Assembly: GCA_963732695.1 (NCBI GenBank) | Contig: CAVTAP010000011.1 | Location: 1 to 64,000, forward strand | Length of the DNA: 64,000 bases | Reading direction: 5' to 3' | Origin: CADEDH01 sp963732695 | GTDB lineage: Bacteria; Actinomycetota; Acidimicrobiia; Acidimicrobiales; SZUA-35 | In this document: piece by piece, positions 25,993 through 34,945 of the stretch | How the letters are laid out: the number at the start of each line of letters is the position of its first letter | Position numbering within the stretch: the first letter of the stretch is position 1 | Notes under the pieces: model-generated | What the model saw: the letters and a program-made list of their open reading frames with translations, nothing else | Databases searched by the model: none | What the model was told of the DNA's origin: nothing | Made by a program: the position numbers and the translations under genes

Positions 25993-27948
25993 CTAGGTCC
26001 GGATCCGACGGGCCACGCTGGTGAGCAGACCCGCCGCCGTGAGCGTCACCACCAGGCTGGAGCCCCCGGCCGAGATGAACGGCAGGGCCTCGCCGGTGAT
26101 CGGCAGGACCCCCAGCACCATCCCGATGTTGAGGAACGCCTGGACCAGCAGCCAGCAGGTGATCCCGGCGGCCAGCAGGGTGCCGAACCGGTCGGGGGCG
26201 CCCAGCGCCGTGCGCAGGCCGAGCCAGGCGATCAGGAGGAAGCCCCCGATCAGGGCGCTCGCCCCGATCAGGCCGATCTCCTCAGCCACGATGGCGAAGA
26301 TGAAGTCGGTGTAGGCGAAGGGCAGGAACCCCCACTTGGCCCGGCTGGCCCCCAGGCCCACGCCGTACAGGCCCCCCGAGGCGATGCCCACCTGACTCTG
26401 GACCGACTGCATGCCGATACCCAGGGGGTCCTTCCACGGGTCCATGAAGGCGAGCAGGCGCTGCCGGCGGTAGGGGGCGGAGTAGGCCAGGATCGTGGCC
26501 GCCACCCCGGCCACCGTCACCCAGCTCAGCAGGCTCCGCATCCGGGCCCCCGACACGAACAGCATGAGGATCACGACCGAGGACATGATGATCGGGGTAC
26601 CGAGCTTGGGCTGCACCACGATCAGGCCCGACAGGATGACGAGGATCAGCATCACCGGCCGCACGGTGAGCTCGGGCCGGTCCATCCGCCGTTCCCGGCG
26701 GGCCAGGAGGTCGGCCACGAACACGATCAGGGCCAGCTTGGCCAGCTCGGAGGGCTGGATCACGAGGGGCCCCACGCCGAGCCACCGGCGGGACCCGTTC
26801 TCGGCGATCCCGAGCCCGGGCACGAGCACGGCCACCAGCAGGGCGAGGGTCACGAGCATCGCAGGACCAGCCAGGAACCGTACCCGGCGGTAGTCGGTCC
26901 GGCTGGCCACGACGAAGGCCACGGCCCCCACGCCGGCCCACATGGCCTGCCGCTTGAACTGGAAGAAGGGCGAGTTGGCCAGTTGGTGCAGGCTCGACAC
27001 CGACGACGCCGACAGCACCATCACCAGCCCGAACAGGGTCAGGCCGAGGAAGGTGGCGGTGAGGTAGGCGGCCATCCGCTCCCCCACCTCGGTGACCGGC
27101 GGATGGCTGCGACGCGACGCCCGGCCTCCGCCCCGTCCCGGCTCGGGCCGGCGGCGGGGCCGGAATCCGGCGGTGACCTCGGCCGCCACCCGGCGCCGGG
27201 AGCCCGTCGGCGACGACGGGCCGCCCCGGACCCCGCTCTCCGACCGGCGGGCCGGGGCCCGGCCGGTGGATCGGCTGCGGCCGGCGGCCGAGCCGGCGCG
27301 TCCCGTGGCCCGGCGGGCGGGCGCGTTGCTGGATCCGGAGCGGGCGGTGGACCCGCCGCGCCGTGACCGGCCGGTCGATTCGGTGGCCCGGGTCCGGGCC
27401 GGAGACCGTCTCGGCCCCTCGTCGACCCGGATGCCGTCGTCGGGGCCGCCGTCACGGTAGGCGGGCGGGACCGTGCGGTGGCCGGGCTCGTGGCCCTCGT
27501 CTCCCCACCAGCCGTCGTCATGACGCTCGGGCCCGGTGGCGGTGCGGCCGGCGGGCCGGCTGGTGGCGGGTACGGTCCGCCGGGTCCCCGCCGGGCTGGT
27601 CCGGCGGGCGGCGCCGGTGCCGGCGGCGGCCGACGAACGACTGCCGGCGGCCCGATCGCCGGTGGCCCGGTTCCCCGACGACCGGGAGCTCGCGGAGCGG
27701 CCGCCCGATGAGCGCCGGCTCGTCGGACGGGAATCCGACGTGCGGGTGCCAGCCGAGCGGCTGCCCGGCGTGCGGGCGCCGGAGGAACGCGGAGCGGATG
27801 AGCGGGACCCGGCACGGCTGGCCGGCCGTCGGGCCGCCGCCCCCTCCACCTCGTCCAGAGCCGAGTCGGACCACAGCGACAGCAGGCGCGCCGCTCCCGA
27901 TGGAGGCCGGCGGGTGGTGCCGCCGCGGTTGCCCCGGGTCGTCGTCAT
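25993..27948 (-). CDS. ftsW: FtsW-type lipid II glycosyltransferase with long basic N-terminal extension
   Basis: SEDS-family glycan polymerase acting with FtsI at the septum. The SEDS core (from about residue 292) has ten membrane helices and family blocks ENGSRRWLGVGPLVIQPSELAKLALI, GTPIIMSSVVILMLFVSG, PYRRQRLLAFMDPWKDP, YTDFIFAIVAEEIGLIG and GEALPFISAGGSSL. Before it is about 290 residues of Arg/Ser/Gly/Ala/Pro low-complexity sequence, giving 651 residues against a usual 400-530. ATG 27948 overlaps the mraY stop by four bases and the frame is open throughout, so the extension appears to be translated. Confidence 0.92.
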   Translation of the reverse strand: MTTTRGNRGGTTRRPPSGAARLLSLWSDSALDEVEGAAARRPASRAGSRSSAPRSSGARTPGSRSAGTRTSDSRPTSRRSSGGRSASSRSSGNRATGDRAAGSRSSAAAGTGAARRTSPAGTRRTVPATSRPAGRTATGPERHDDGWWGDEGHEPGHRTVPPAYRDGGPDDGIRVDEGPRRSPARTRATESTGRSRRGGSTARSGSSNAPARRATGRAGSAAGRSRSTGRAPARRSESGVRGGPSSPTGSRRRVAAEVTAGFRPRRRPEPGRGGGRASRRSHPPVTEVGERMAAYLTATFLGLTLFGLVMVLSASSVSSLHQLANSPFFQFKRQAMWAGVGAVAFVVASRTDYRRVRFLAGPAMLVTLALLVAVLVPGLGIAENGSRRWLGVGPLVIQPSELAKLALIVFVADLLARRERRMDRPELTVRPVMLILVILSGLIVVQPKLGTPIIMSSVVILMLFVSGARMRSLLSWVTVAGVAATILAYSAPYRRQRLLAFMDPWKDPLGIGMQSVQSQVGIASGGLYGVGLGASRAKWGFLPFAYTDFIFAIVAEEIGLIGASALIGGFLLIAWLGLRTALGAPDRFGTLLAAGITCWLLVQAFLNIGMVLGVLPITGEALPFISAGGSSLVVTLTAAGLLTSVARRIRT

Positions 27949-29018
27949 CGCGCCCCCGAGTTGGCGACCCAGTCGGCGTAGAACAGACCGAGAGCGATCA
28001 TGGTCAGCCCGCCGGCGATCATCCAGAAGCGGATGATCACCTTCGTCTCCCGCCACCCCAGCAACTCGAAGTGGTGGTGGATGGGGGCCATGCGGAACAG
28101 CCGTTTGCCCTTGCTCACCTTGAAGAAGGCGACCTGGAGCATCACCGACGACGTCTCGATCACGTAGATGGCGCCGATGATCGGGAGCAGGAGGTGGGTG
28201 TTCGTGACCAGGGCCAGCGCGGCCAGGCCGGTGCCGATGGCCAGGGAGCCGGTGTCGCCCATGAAGATGTCGGCCGGGGCCGCGTTGAACCACAGGAAGC
28301 CGGCGCACCCGGCCAGCATGGCCACCGCCACCACGGCCAGATCGAGGGCGTGGGGCACCCCGTAGATGTCGACGCTGTCGACGGTGGTTGACTGTCGGAA
28401 CATCCAGAAACCCATGAGCGTGTAGCCGGCGAAGGAGAAGATGCCGGACCCGGCGGCCAGGCCGTCGAGCCCATCGGTCAGGTTGACCGCGTTCGAGGTG
28501 GCGTAGATCAGGATCACGGCCCAGATCACCCAGCCGACCGAGCCGAGCTGCCAGCCCGGCACATCGTGGCGCAGGAACGAGAGCTGGGTGTGGACCCCGG
28601 TGAGGTTGACCGTCAGGACGGCGAACAGTACGGCGACGGTCAGTAGGCCGGCCGTCTTCAGCTTGGCGTTCAGGCCCAGGTTGCGGGCCCGGGTGACCTT
28701 GATCCAGTCGTCGAGGAAGCCCACCAGCCCGGCCGCCCCGATGGCGGCCATCACCAGCAGCCCCGACCGGGTGATCGTCGACTCGAACGAGGGTCTGATC
28801 TCGCTGATCAGGTCGGACAGGCCGTAGCCGCCCAGGGCCCCGGCCACGATGGCCAGGCCGCCCATGGTGGGGGTGCCGGCCTTGATGAGGTGGCCCTGAG
28901 GCCCGTCCTCCCGGATCGGCTGGCCGATGCGGGAGCGGGTGAGCAGGTCGATCAACACCCGCGTCAGCACCGCCGACAGGGTGAAGGAGATGGCACCGGC
29001 GATCAGCAGTCGGATCAC
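27945..29018 (-). CDS. mraY: Phospho-N-acetylmuramoyl-pentapeptide-transferase
   Basis: Polytopic membrane enzyme of 357 residues making lipid I from UDP-MurNAc-pentapeptide and undecaprenyl phosphate. Visible are GTPTMGGLAIVAG, FLDDWIKV (catalytic DD region), NAVNLTDGLDGLAAG, the FMGDTGSLAIG metal site and the MAPIHHHFELLGWRE loop. GTG 29018 overlaps the murE stop. murF, which normally lies between murE and mraY, is absent. Confidence 0.96.
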   Translation of the reverse strand: MIRLLIAGAISFTLSAVLTRVLIDLLTRSRIGQPIREDGPQGHLIKAGTPTMGGLAIVAGALGGYGLSDLISEIRPSFESTITRSGLLVMAAIGAAGLVGFLDDWIKVTRARNLGLNAKLKTAGLLTVAVLFAVLTVNLTGVHTQLSFLRHDVPGWQLGSVGWVIWAVILIYATSNAVNLTDGLDGLAAGSGIFSFAGYTLMGFWMFRQSTTVDSVDIYGVPHALDLAVVAVAMLAGCAGFLWFNAAPADIFMGDTGSLAIGTGLAALALVTNTHLLLPIIGAIYVIETSSVMLQVAFFKVSKGKRLFRMAPIHHHFELLGWRETKVIIRFWMIAGGLTMIALGLFYADWVANSGAR

Positions 29019-30448
29019 GCGTGGGCCCCCAGCTCCTCGAGGGCCACGGCCCGGTCGTCGAAGGGCAGCGTCCGGTCACCGATCACCTGGGTCGTCTCAT
29101 GGCCCTTGCCGGCCAGCAGCACCAGATCGCCGGGACCGGCGAGCGACAGGGCCAGGGCGATGGCCCGGCGACGGTCGGGCTCCACCCGGACCCGCGGCGG
29201 CTCCTGGCCCGCCATGCCGCCCATGCCGGCCACGACGGCGGCGATGATGGCGTCGGGGTTTTCGCTGCGGGGGTTGTCGGAGGTCACGACGGCCAGGTCG
29301 GCCAGTCGGTCCACCACCGCCCCCATCTCGGGCCGCTTGTCGTGGTCGCGGTCGCCGCCGCAGCCGAACACCACGATCACCCGCCCCGCCGTGACCTCGC
29401 GGGCGGCCGTGATCACGGCCTCCAGGGCGTCGGGGGTGTGGGCGTAGTCGACCGCCACGTGGAACGGCTGGCCGGCCTCCACCAGCTCGAATCGGCCCCG
29501 CACCGGCCGGGCTTCGGTCAGGGCGGCCACCACCGCTACCGGATCGAGCCCCAGGGCGTCGGCCGTGGCGGCGGCGGCCAGGGCGTTCGACACGTTGTGG
29601 CCACCGGCCAGATGCAGGGTCACCGGATGGCCCCGCCAGGCGAAGCGTGACACCGGGCCGTCGGCCTGCAACCCCTCGGCGTCGGCCAGGGAGTAGGTGT
29701 GGGTGGCGATCCCGTCACTGGCGGCCAGCTCGCCGGCCAGGCGTCGGCCGTGGGCGTCGTCGAGGTTCACCACCGCCGTGTCGGTGTAGCCGGGGTCGAA
29801 CAGCCGGGCCTTGGCCCGGTAGTACGACTCCACGTTCTGGTGGAAGTCGAGATGATCCCGCCCCAGGTTGGTGAACACCGCCGCTGCGAACCGGGTGCCG
29901 CCCACGCGGCCCAGCTCCAGCGCATGCGAGGACACTTCCATCGCAACCACGCTGACTCCTCTGTCCCGCGACTCCCGGAGCTGCCGCTGCAGGTCCGGGG
30001 CCTCGGGTGTCGTTCGCGCCCCGGTGAGCGTGCCATAGACCTCTGCCCGCTGACCAGCCTTCTCCCAGATGGAGGCGAGGAGGGCGACGGTGGAGCTCTT
30101 GCCGTTGGTGCCGGTGACCCCGATCACCGTGAGCTCGTGCGACGGGTGGCCGTACACGGCGCTGGCGGCCGGGCCCATGGCCCGCCGCACGTCGTCCACC
30201 ACCAGCTGGGGCAGGTCCACCTCGAGGCGCCGCTCCACCAGGAGGGCGACGGCGCCGGCCGCCGCCGCCTGGGGGGCGAAGTCGTGGCCGTCGGCCCGGG
30301 CCCCGGGCACGCAGCAGAACAGGGTGCCGGGGGCAACGGCGCGCGAGTCGTGGGTTATGGCGTGCACCATCACCGCGGGCCAGGGGCCGCTACCATCCCC
30401 GGCCGGTGCGCCGGCCGCGCCCGCCACCTCCACCAGCGGGGCCGTCAC
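29015..30448 (-). CDS. murE: UDP-MurNAc-tripeptide synthetase (meso-DAP type)
   Basis: Cytoplasmic Mur ligase adding the third stem-peptide residue. The P-loop VTGTNGKSS is at residues 111-118, with MEVSSHALELGRV (carbamylated-Lys region in SYYRAKARLF) and DYAHTPDALE. DNPRSE at 391-396 is the recognised signature for meso-diaminopimelate, which predicts DAP-type peptidoglycan. GTG 30448 overlaps the ftsI stop (GTGA). The length of 477 residues is normal. Confidence 0.95.
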   Translation of the reverse strand: MTAPLVEVAGAAGAPAGDGSGPWPAVMVHAITHDSRAVAPGTLFCCVPGARADGHDFAPQAAAAGAVALLVERRLEVDLPQLVVDDVRRAMGPAASAVYGHPSHELTVIGVTGTNGKSSTVALLASIWEKAGQRAEVYGTLTGARTTPEAPDLQRQLRESRDRGVSVVAMEVSSHALELGRVGGTRFAAAVFTNLGRDHLDFHQNVESYYRAKARLFDPGYTDTAVVNLDDAHGRRLAGELAASDGIATHTYSLADAEGLQADGPVSRFAWRGHPVTLHLAGGHNVSNALAAAATADALGLDPVAVVAALTEARPVRGRFELVEAGQPFHVAVDYAHTPDALEAVITAAREVTAGRVIVVFGCGGDRDHDKRPEMGAVVDRLADLAVVTSDNPRSENPDAIIAAVVAGMGGMAGQEPPRVRVEPDRRRAIALALSLAGPGDLVLLAGKGHETTQVIGDRTLPFDDRAVALEELGAHA

Positions 30449-32499
30449 CGCCGGCGCCCCCCGGCGGCGTTGCCCGCGGTGGCGTTGCCCGCGGTGGCGG
30501 CGTCGCCGGCCGGTACCCCGTCCGCCGGCTGCACAGTGCCTGTCTGGACCGTGGCCGCCTGCGTGGCCGGTTGCACCGTGGCCGGCAGGTCGGCGGGCGG
30601 CTGCCCGGTGGCCGAGCCGGGGCCGGCGGTCTCCGGGGCCAGGGGATCGATGGTGGGCGCGGCCAGCGGGGCCGGGGTGCCGCGCACCCGGCCGCCGGCA
30701 ACGGCGTCGGCATCGACGTGGTTGGGTGTGATGGGCAGGATCCGGGCAGCGTAGGCCCCGATCTCGGAGAAGATCGGTGCGGCCACGGCCGAGGCCATGT
30801 AGTCGGTACGGGGTTGGTCGACCACCACCACCATCGACAGCTCGGGCTGCTCGGCCGGCAGGAACCCGGCGAAGCTCGACACGTAGCGGCGGTTCCCGTC
30901 GGATCCGAACGTCAGCTTGCCGGTGGCCTCGTCCTTGAACGCCTTCCAGGCCGTGCCGGTCTTGCCCGCCACGGTGTAACCGGGGATGGCGGCCTGGCTG
31001 CCCGTCCCCTCCGCCACCACGGCGGCGAGGGCCCGGGTCGTCTCCATCGCCGCCGCCTCCGAGATCACCCGGCGGGGCTCGGCGCTCACGTCCGACCCGA
31101 GGGAACCGTCGGCGCCGCCGAGCGACTGGACGAGGCTGGGCGCCAGGTAGGTGCCCTCGTTGGCCAGCACGTTGTAGGCCGCCAGGAGCTGGGCCGCCGT
31201 CACCGACATGCCCTGACCGATGGGGATGGCGCCGTTGTCGGACCCGTACCAGTCCTCGGGCTTGCGCAGGCTGCCCGCCGACTCACCCGGGAACTCGAGG
31301 GCGGTGTCCTGGCCCAGGCCGAAGCCGGTCAGATAGTCGAAGATCGTCTGGGAGTCCATGCGCTGGGCGATCTCGATCGCCCCCACGTTCATCGACTCGG
31401 CGATGATCTCCGAGACCGGGAACGTGGCCGCCGGGTGGGGCGGGTGGTCGACGAACGTCTTGCCCCCCACCGTGATCCGGCTCGGCACCTCGATCGAGGT
31501 GTCGGCGGTGAGGCCGGTGCGGTCGGCCGCCGCCGCCATCACGAGGGGCTTGACCACCGAGCCCGGCTCGAACACGTCGACCAGCGCGGCGTTGTATTTG
31601 GTGGTGGCACAGACACCCTCGTCGTTGCGGGCCACCGACGCCATGGCGAGCACCTCGCCGTTGCGGGGATCGGCCAGCACGGCGGTTGCGCCCTCCGCTC
31701 CGGTCTTCTCGCAGTGCGCCAGCAGGGACTGTTCGGCCACGTACTGGATGCGGTGATCGATGGTGAGAACGACGTCGTTGCCGGCGGTGGCCGGATCGAC
31801 CTCGCGGGAACCCACCGAGATGCTGCCGAACTGGCCCCGCTCGAAGCGCTCCTTGCCGGGGCTGCCCTTCATGACGTCGTTGTAGATCTTCTCCACCCCG
31901 AACGTGCCCTGCTCGTCGGGGTCGACCCCTCCCACCAGGGCGTTGGCCAGGTCGCCGGCCGGGTAGACGCGGCTCTCCTCGGGCCGCACGAAGATGCCCA
32001 CCATCGACGGCGCCCATTTCTTGTTGGCCCGGATGTCCTGGAGCTGGGTCACGATGGCGTCGTCAACGTGGCTGAGCAGCAGGCTGTAGGAGGCACCGGG
32101 CTTGTCCGGCGTCAGCTTCGTGGTGAGGTCGGCCGAATCGATGCCGAGCACGGGAGCCAGCAGCGCGGCGGTGGCGGCCGGATCCTCCACCTGCGACGGG
32201 TTGGCCACGATCTGATGGCTCGGGGTCGACGCTGCCAGCACGAACCCGTTGCGGTCGGTGATGGCGCCCCGGTAGCCAGCAATCTCCCGGTAGCCGCGGC
32301 GCTGGTCCTCACCCCAGACGCGGTAGCGCTCGGGGCGCACCGTCTGGAGATCGACCAGGAGGGCCACGAAACCGGCCCCGATCACCACGAAAGCCACCAG
32401 CAGGGCGATGAGGCGGTTGCGCGGATCGACAGGTGTCGTGGTCCGCCGAAAGATCGCCCGCCGCTGCTCCGCCCGCACCGAGGCCTTGGTGGTGCTCAT
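30445..32499 (-). CDS. ftsI: Septal transpeptidase FtsI (penicillin-binding protein 3)
   Basis: Class B penicillin-binding protein cross-linking septal peptidoglycan. It has a single N-terminal membrane helix (RLIALLVAFVVIGAGFVALLV), a dimerisation/pedestal domain starting RGAITDRNG, and the transpeptidase domain with SVVK at 314-317 (catalytic serine 314), SMN at 369-371 and KTGT at 513-516. The C-terminal ~100 residues are Pro/Ala/Thr-rich with no PASTA domain. ATG 32499 overlaps the ftsL-like stop by four bases. Confidence 0.95.
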   Translation of the reverse strand: MSTTKASVRAEQRRAIFRRTTTPVDPRNRLIALLVAFVVIGAGFVALLVDLQTVRPERYRVWGEDQRRGYREIAGYRGAITDRNGFVLAASTPSHQIVANPSQVEDPAATAALLAPVLGIDSADLTTKLTPDKPGASYSLLLSHVDDAIVTQLQDIRANKKWAPSMVGIFVRPEESRVYPAGDLANALVGGVDPDEQGTFGVEKIYNDVMKGSPGKERFERGQFGSISVGSREVDPATAGNDVVLTIDHRIQYVAEQSLLAHCEKTGAEGATAVLADPRNGEVLAMASVARNDEGVCATTKYNAALVDVFEPGSVVKPLVMAAAADRTGLTADTSIEVPSRITVGGKTFVDHPPHPAATFPVSEIIAESMNVGAIEIAQRMDSQTIFDYLTGFGLGQDTALEFPGESAGSLRKPEDWYGSDNGAIPIGQGMSVTAAQLLAAYNVLANEGTYLAPSLVQSLGGADGSLGSDVSAEPRRVISEAAAMETTRALAAVVAEGTGSQAAIPGYTVAGKTGTAWKAFKDEATGKLTFGSDGNRRYVSSFAGFLPAEQPELSMVVVVDQPRTDYMASAVAAPIFSEIGAYAARILPITPNHVDADAVAGGRVRGTPAPLAAPTIDPLAPETAGPGSATGQPPADLPATVQPATQAATVQTGTVQPADGVPAGDAATAGNATAGNAAGGRRR

Positions 32500-32957
32500 C
32501 CCGCGCTGTGTTCCCCTCCGGCCGGGGCCACCGGAGCCGGGGTGAGCGGGCGGACGGCGGCCAGGAACACCGGGTCCTCGGCCCGCACCATGCCCAGCTC
32601 GACTGCCCGGTCGTTGATCCGGGCCGGCGACGACGACTCCTCGATGCCCCGCTGCACCGACGCCTTCTCGGCCTGGAGCTCAGCGATCCGGGTCCGCATC
32701 TCGTCGAGGTCCTGCTGGCCGGCCACCAGGCTGGCGTGCACGAAGGCGACGAGGAAGAAGCCGACCAGCACCAGCACGAACGCCGCCATCAGTGCGTTGC
32801 GGCGCCGGGCCCGGCGCCGGGCGGCAGCCTGGTCGAGCACCTCCAGGCGGGGACGGGCCGGCGCCGGCCGCAGGTCGCGCCGGGGGGCGGGGACGGCGTT
32901 GCCGGCGGGAGGCCGTCGGGAGGTGACGGGCGGGCGGGGGGCGAGGGCTGCGGTCAT
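32496..32957 (-). CDS. ftsL: FtsL-like septum formation protein
   Basis: Small bitopic protein of 153 residues: a Pro/Arg-rich cytoplasmic tail, one membrane helix (ALMAAFVLVLVGFFLVAFVHASLVAG), then a coiled coil (QQDLDEMRTRIAELQAEKASVQRGIEE) and a short Pro-rich end. Architecture and position between rsmH and ftsI identify it as the FtsL subunit of the FtsQLB complex; sequence alone is weakly conserved. Confidence 0.82.
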   Translation of the reverse strand: MTAALAPRPPVTSRRPPAGNAVPAPRRDLRPAPARPRLEVLDQAAARRRARRRNALMAAFVLVLVGFFLVAFVHASLVAGQQDLDEMRTRIAELQAEKASVQRGIEESSSPARINDRAVELGMVRAEDPVFLAAVRPLTPAPVAPAGGEHSAG

Positions 32958-33077
32958 GGCGGGATCCTTGGTGGCGGGCTGCGTGGTGTGCTGGCGGGGA
33001 GGACGGTGGGGCGGGGGCGATCCGCCGGCCCCGGGCGTTCCCGGTGCGAGTGGGGGGTGGACCGGCGGCCGGAGCCG

Positions 33078-34070
33078 TCAGGCCGCCACCCGTTCGATCG
33101 AGCGGAGGCGGGCGCTGGCCGACCGGGGGTTGGCCTCGACCTCCTCCGGACGGGGCCGCCGGGCGAGGGGCCGGATCGTGGCGTAGGGAGGCTCGGGCGG
33201 CGCCACCGGGAGCCGGGGCGGGGCGGTGAGCGTGCTGTGGCGGCGGAACACGTCTTTGACGATGCGGTCCTCACCCGAGTGGTAGGTGAGCACCATGCCC
33301 CGGCCGCCGACGGCGAGGAGGCCGAGGGCGGCGTCGAGGGCGGGGCCCAGGATCACGAGCTCGCCGTTGACCTCGATCCGGATGGCCTGGAAGGTGCGGG
33401 TGGCGGGATGACCGCCGGTGCGACGGGCCGCATGCGGGATGGCCCCCACCACCACGTCGGCCAACCGGGCGGTGCCGGTGATGGGCCGGGCGGCGGCGAT
33501 GGCGGCGGCGATGCGGCCGGCGAAGCGCTCGTCGCCGTAGCGGCCGATGACCCGGGCCAGCTCGGGCACCGGGTAGGTGTTGATCACCTCGGCCGCGCTG
33601 AGCGGGGCGTCGGGATCCATCCGCATGTCGAGCGGGCCGTCGTGGCGGAAGCTGAACCCCCGCTCCGCCTGGTCCAGCTGGGGCGAGGACACCCCGAGGT
33701 CGAACAGGAAGGCGGAGAGCTCGTCGGCCGGTGCCGGATCAGCCGGTGGGATCCCCGACCCGGCGCCGGCCCCCCCGGCAGCCGGCCCGGTGAGCACCGA
33801 GGCGAGCTGGTCGAACCGGGCCCGGCGGAGAAGGGCTCGGTTCCCGAAGGGGGCCAGGCGGCGGGTGGCAGCGGCCAGGGCATGGGGATCGCGATCGATT
33901 CCGATCAGGCGGAGATCGGCTCGGGCCTCGAGGATGGCGGCGGCATGACCGCCACCGCCCACCGTGGCGTCGAGCACGGCACCCGCCGGGACCGTGGAGA
34001 CCAGGGCGATGATCTCGTCCACCATGACCGGTCGATGTACGAAGGGTTGCGGAGCGTCGAAGGCAACCAT
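33078..34070 (-). CDS. rsmH: 16S rRNA (cytosine1402-N4)-methyltransferase RsmH (MraW)
   Basis: SAM-dependent methyltransferase of 330 residues. FVHRPVMVDEIIAL opens the domain, LDATVGGGGHAAAILE is the SAM loop, FLFDLGVSSPQLDQAERGFSFRHDGPLDMRMD is highly characteristic, and NPRSASARLRSIERV closes it. I start at ATG 34070; the frame remains open to 34250 but the extra sequence is unlike the family. A residue stretch of Gly/Ala/Pro around 155-170 is an insertion. A 236-bp leader separates it from mraZ. Confidence 0.93.
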   Translation of the reverse strand: MVAFDAPQPFVHRPVMVDEIIALVSTVPAGAVLDATVGGGGHAAAILEARADLRLIGIDRDPHALAAATRRLAPFGNRALLRRARFDQLASVLTGPAAGGAGAGSGIPPADPAPADELSAFLFDLGVSSPQLDQAERGFSFRHDGPLDMRMDPDAPLSAAEVINTYPVPELARVIGRYGDERFAGRIAAAIAAARPITGTARLADVVVGAIPHAARRTGGHPATRTFQAIRIEVNGELVILGPALDAALGLLAVGGRGMVLTYHSGEDRIVKDVFRRHSTLTAPPRLPVAPPEPPYATIRPLARRPRPEEVEANPRSASARLRSIERVAA

Positions 34071-34127
34071 CGCTCGACGGGCTGGACGTTGACGTGATCG
34101 GCCATCGATAACCCCCCGGGCTACGGC

Positions 34128-34155
34128 GCACGCCAGGATGTCTCCCTGGACGTGC
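34128..34155 (-). promoter_or_regulatory. Stable hairpin in rsmH leader
   Basis: On the minus strand, GCACG and CCAGG pair with CCTGG and CGTGC, leaving a one-base bulge and a 7-base loop GAGACAT. It lies in the mraZ-rsmH spacer about 58 bases before rsmH. Its place matches the known mraW RNA motif of actinobacteria, but that motif has a CUUCCCC loop, which is not seen in this stem. Confidence 0.4.
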
Positions 34156-34306
34156 TGAGAGGGGAAGCGGGCGGAGTTGTGGGGCAGAAGCACCCCTCCC
34201 TGCATCCCGGGGGGCAATCGATGAACGATTCCGTGTACGGGTTCGCCCATCCTCCTTTCTGGTCAGTTCGTTTGGTCGTTACGGTTCCTGCCGGCTCGAA
34301 CCCCGC

Positions 34307-34732
34307 TCAGAGGCCGAGACGGGCGACCGCTTCGGCCAACTCGTCCGCCACCTCCTCGCTCTGCTGTTCGTCGGCGTAGGCCTCGGCCGGCCAGATTTCC
34401 ACCCGGTCGAAGAGGCCGCTGATCACCACCTGGGCGTTGAAACCCAGCTCGGTGAGCAGCTCGCGTGGCAGGGTGATCCGCCCGGCGGAGTCGAGCTTCA
34501 CCTCCCGCACGCTGTTCATGAGCTTGCGGAAGACCCGCATCGAGATCCGGCCGGCCTCGGATTCGGCCTTCCATCGCTCTGCCATCGCTTTGAAGTTCGG
34601 TTCATTCCAGAGTCCGATGCAGCTGTCGAGCCGGGTGACGAAACCCCGCTCGGCAACCGAGGCACGAAAGTTCGACGGCAGCACGACTCGACCTTTGTCG
34701 TCGAGTGCATGTTCGTACTGGCCGACGAACAC
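34307..34732 (-). CDS. mraZ: Transcriptional regulator MraZ
   Basis: First gene of the dcw run. Ring-forming double AbrB-like protein that binds repeats in its own promoter. The two SpoVT/AbrB modules are VGQYEHALDDKGRVVLPSNFRASV and REVKLDSAGRITLPRELLTELGF, each with the conserved D.(K/A)GR motif. I choose GTG 34732 because AAGGA lies 7-8 bases upstream and the family begins F-x-G-x-Y/H. The length is 141 residues, as expected. The operator and promoter are described separately. Confidence 0.95.
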   Translation of the reverse strand: MFVGQYEHALDDKGRVVLPSNFRASVAERGFVTRLDSCIGLWNEPNFKAMAERWKAESEAGRISMRVFRKLMNSVREVKLDSAGRITLPRELLTELGFNAQVVISGLFDRVEIWPAEAYADEQQSEEVADELAEAVARLGL

Positions 34733-34863
34733 CCGTTCATCCTTCCCCGTTTCTGCGTATGCCCTTGGCCGGAGAGACCGACCCCACCGCATCGGCCGGC
34801 CTGCGCCAGGCGGCCGATGCTGCGGGCGAACTCGCCTGCGCCTCTTGCTGTGGGAGTTCCTCC

Positions 34864-34896
34864 CACTGCGTGACACCTTATGACACTTCCCCCCAC
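34864..34896 (-). promoter_or_regulatory. MraZ operator: four GTG boxes with 10-bp spacing
   Basis: On the minus strand, GTG triplets begin at 34896, 34886, 34876 and 34866, exactly 10 bp apart; the first and last are GTGGGG and GTGGGA. MraZ is known to bind direct G-rich boxes at 10-bp spacing, one per subunit face. The boxes overlap the -10 and spacer of the predicted mraZ promoter, consistent with autorepression. Confidence 0.7.
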
Positions 34897-34903
34897 TTTG
34901 CAA
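34875..34903 (-). promoter_or_regulatory. Predicted mraZ (dcw) promoter
   Basis: Minus-strand TTGCAA (34903-34898) and TAAGGT (34880-34875) are separated by 17 bases; TAnnnT is the usual actinobacterial -10. Transcription would begin near 34868, giving a leader of about 135 bases. It overlaps three of the four MraZ boxes. Confidence 0.55.
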
Positions 34904-34945
34904 CGCATTCCCCCCTCTTTCCGCGCGAAGTCACCGCGCTCAGCG

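Noticed and set aside
34071..34250. N-terminal extension of RsmH from ATG 34250
   Set aside because: AAGGAGG abuts that ATG with no spacing, the 60 extra residues do not resemble the family, and RsmH proteins start near FVHRPVM.
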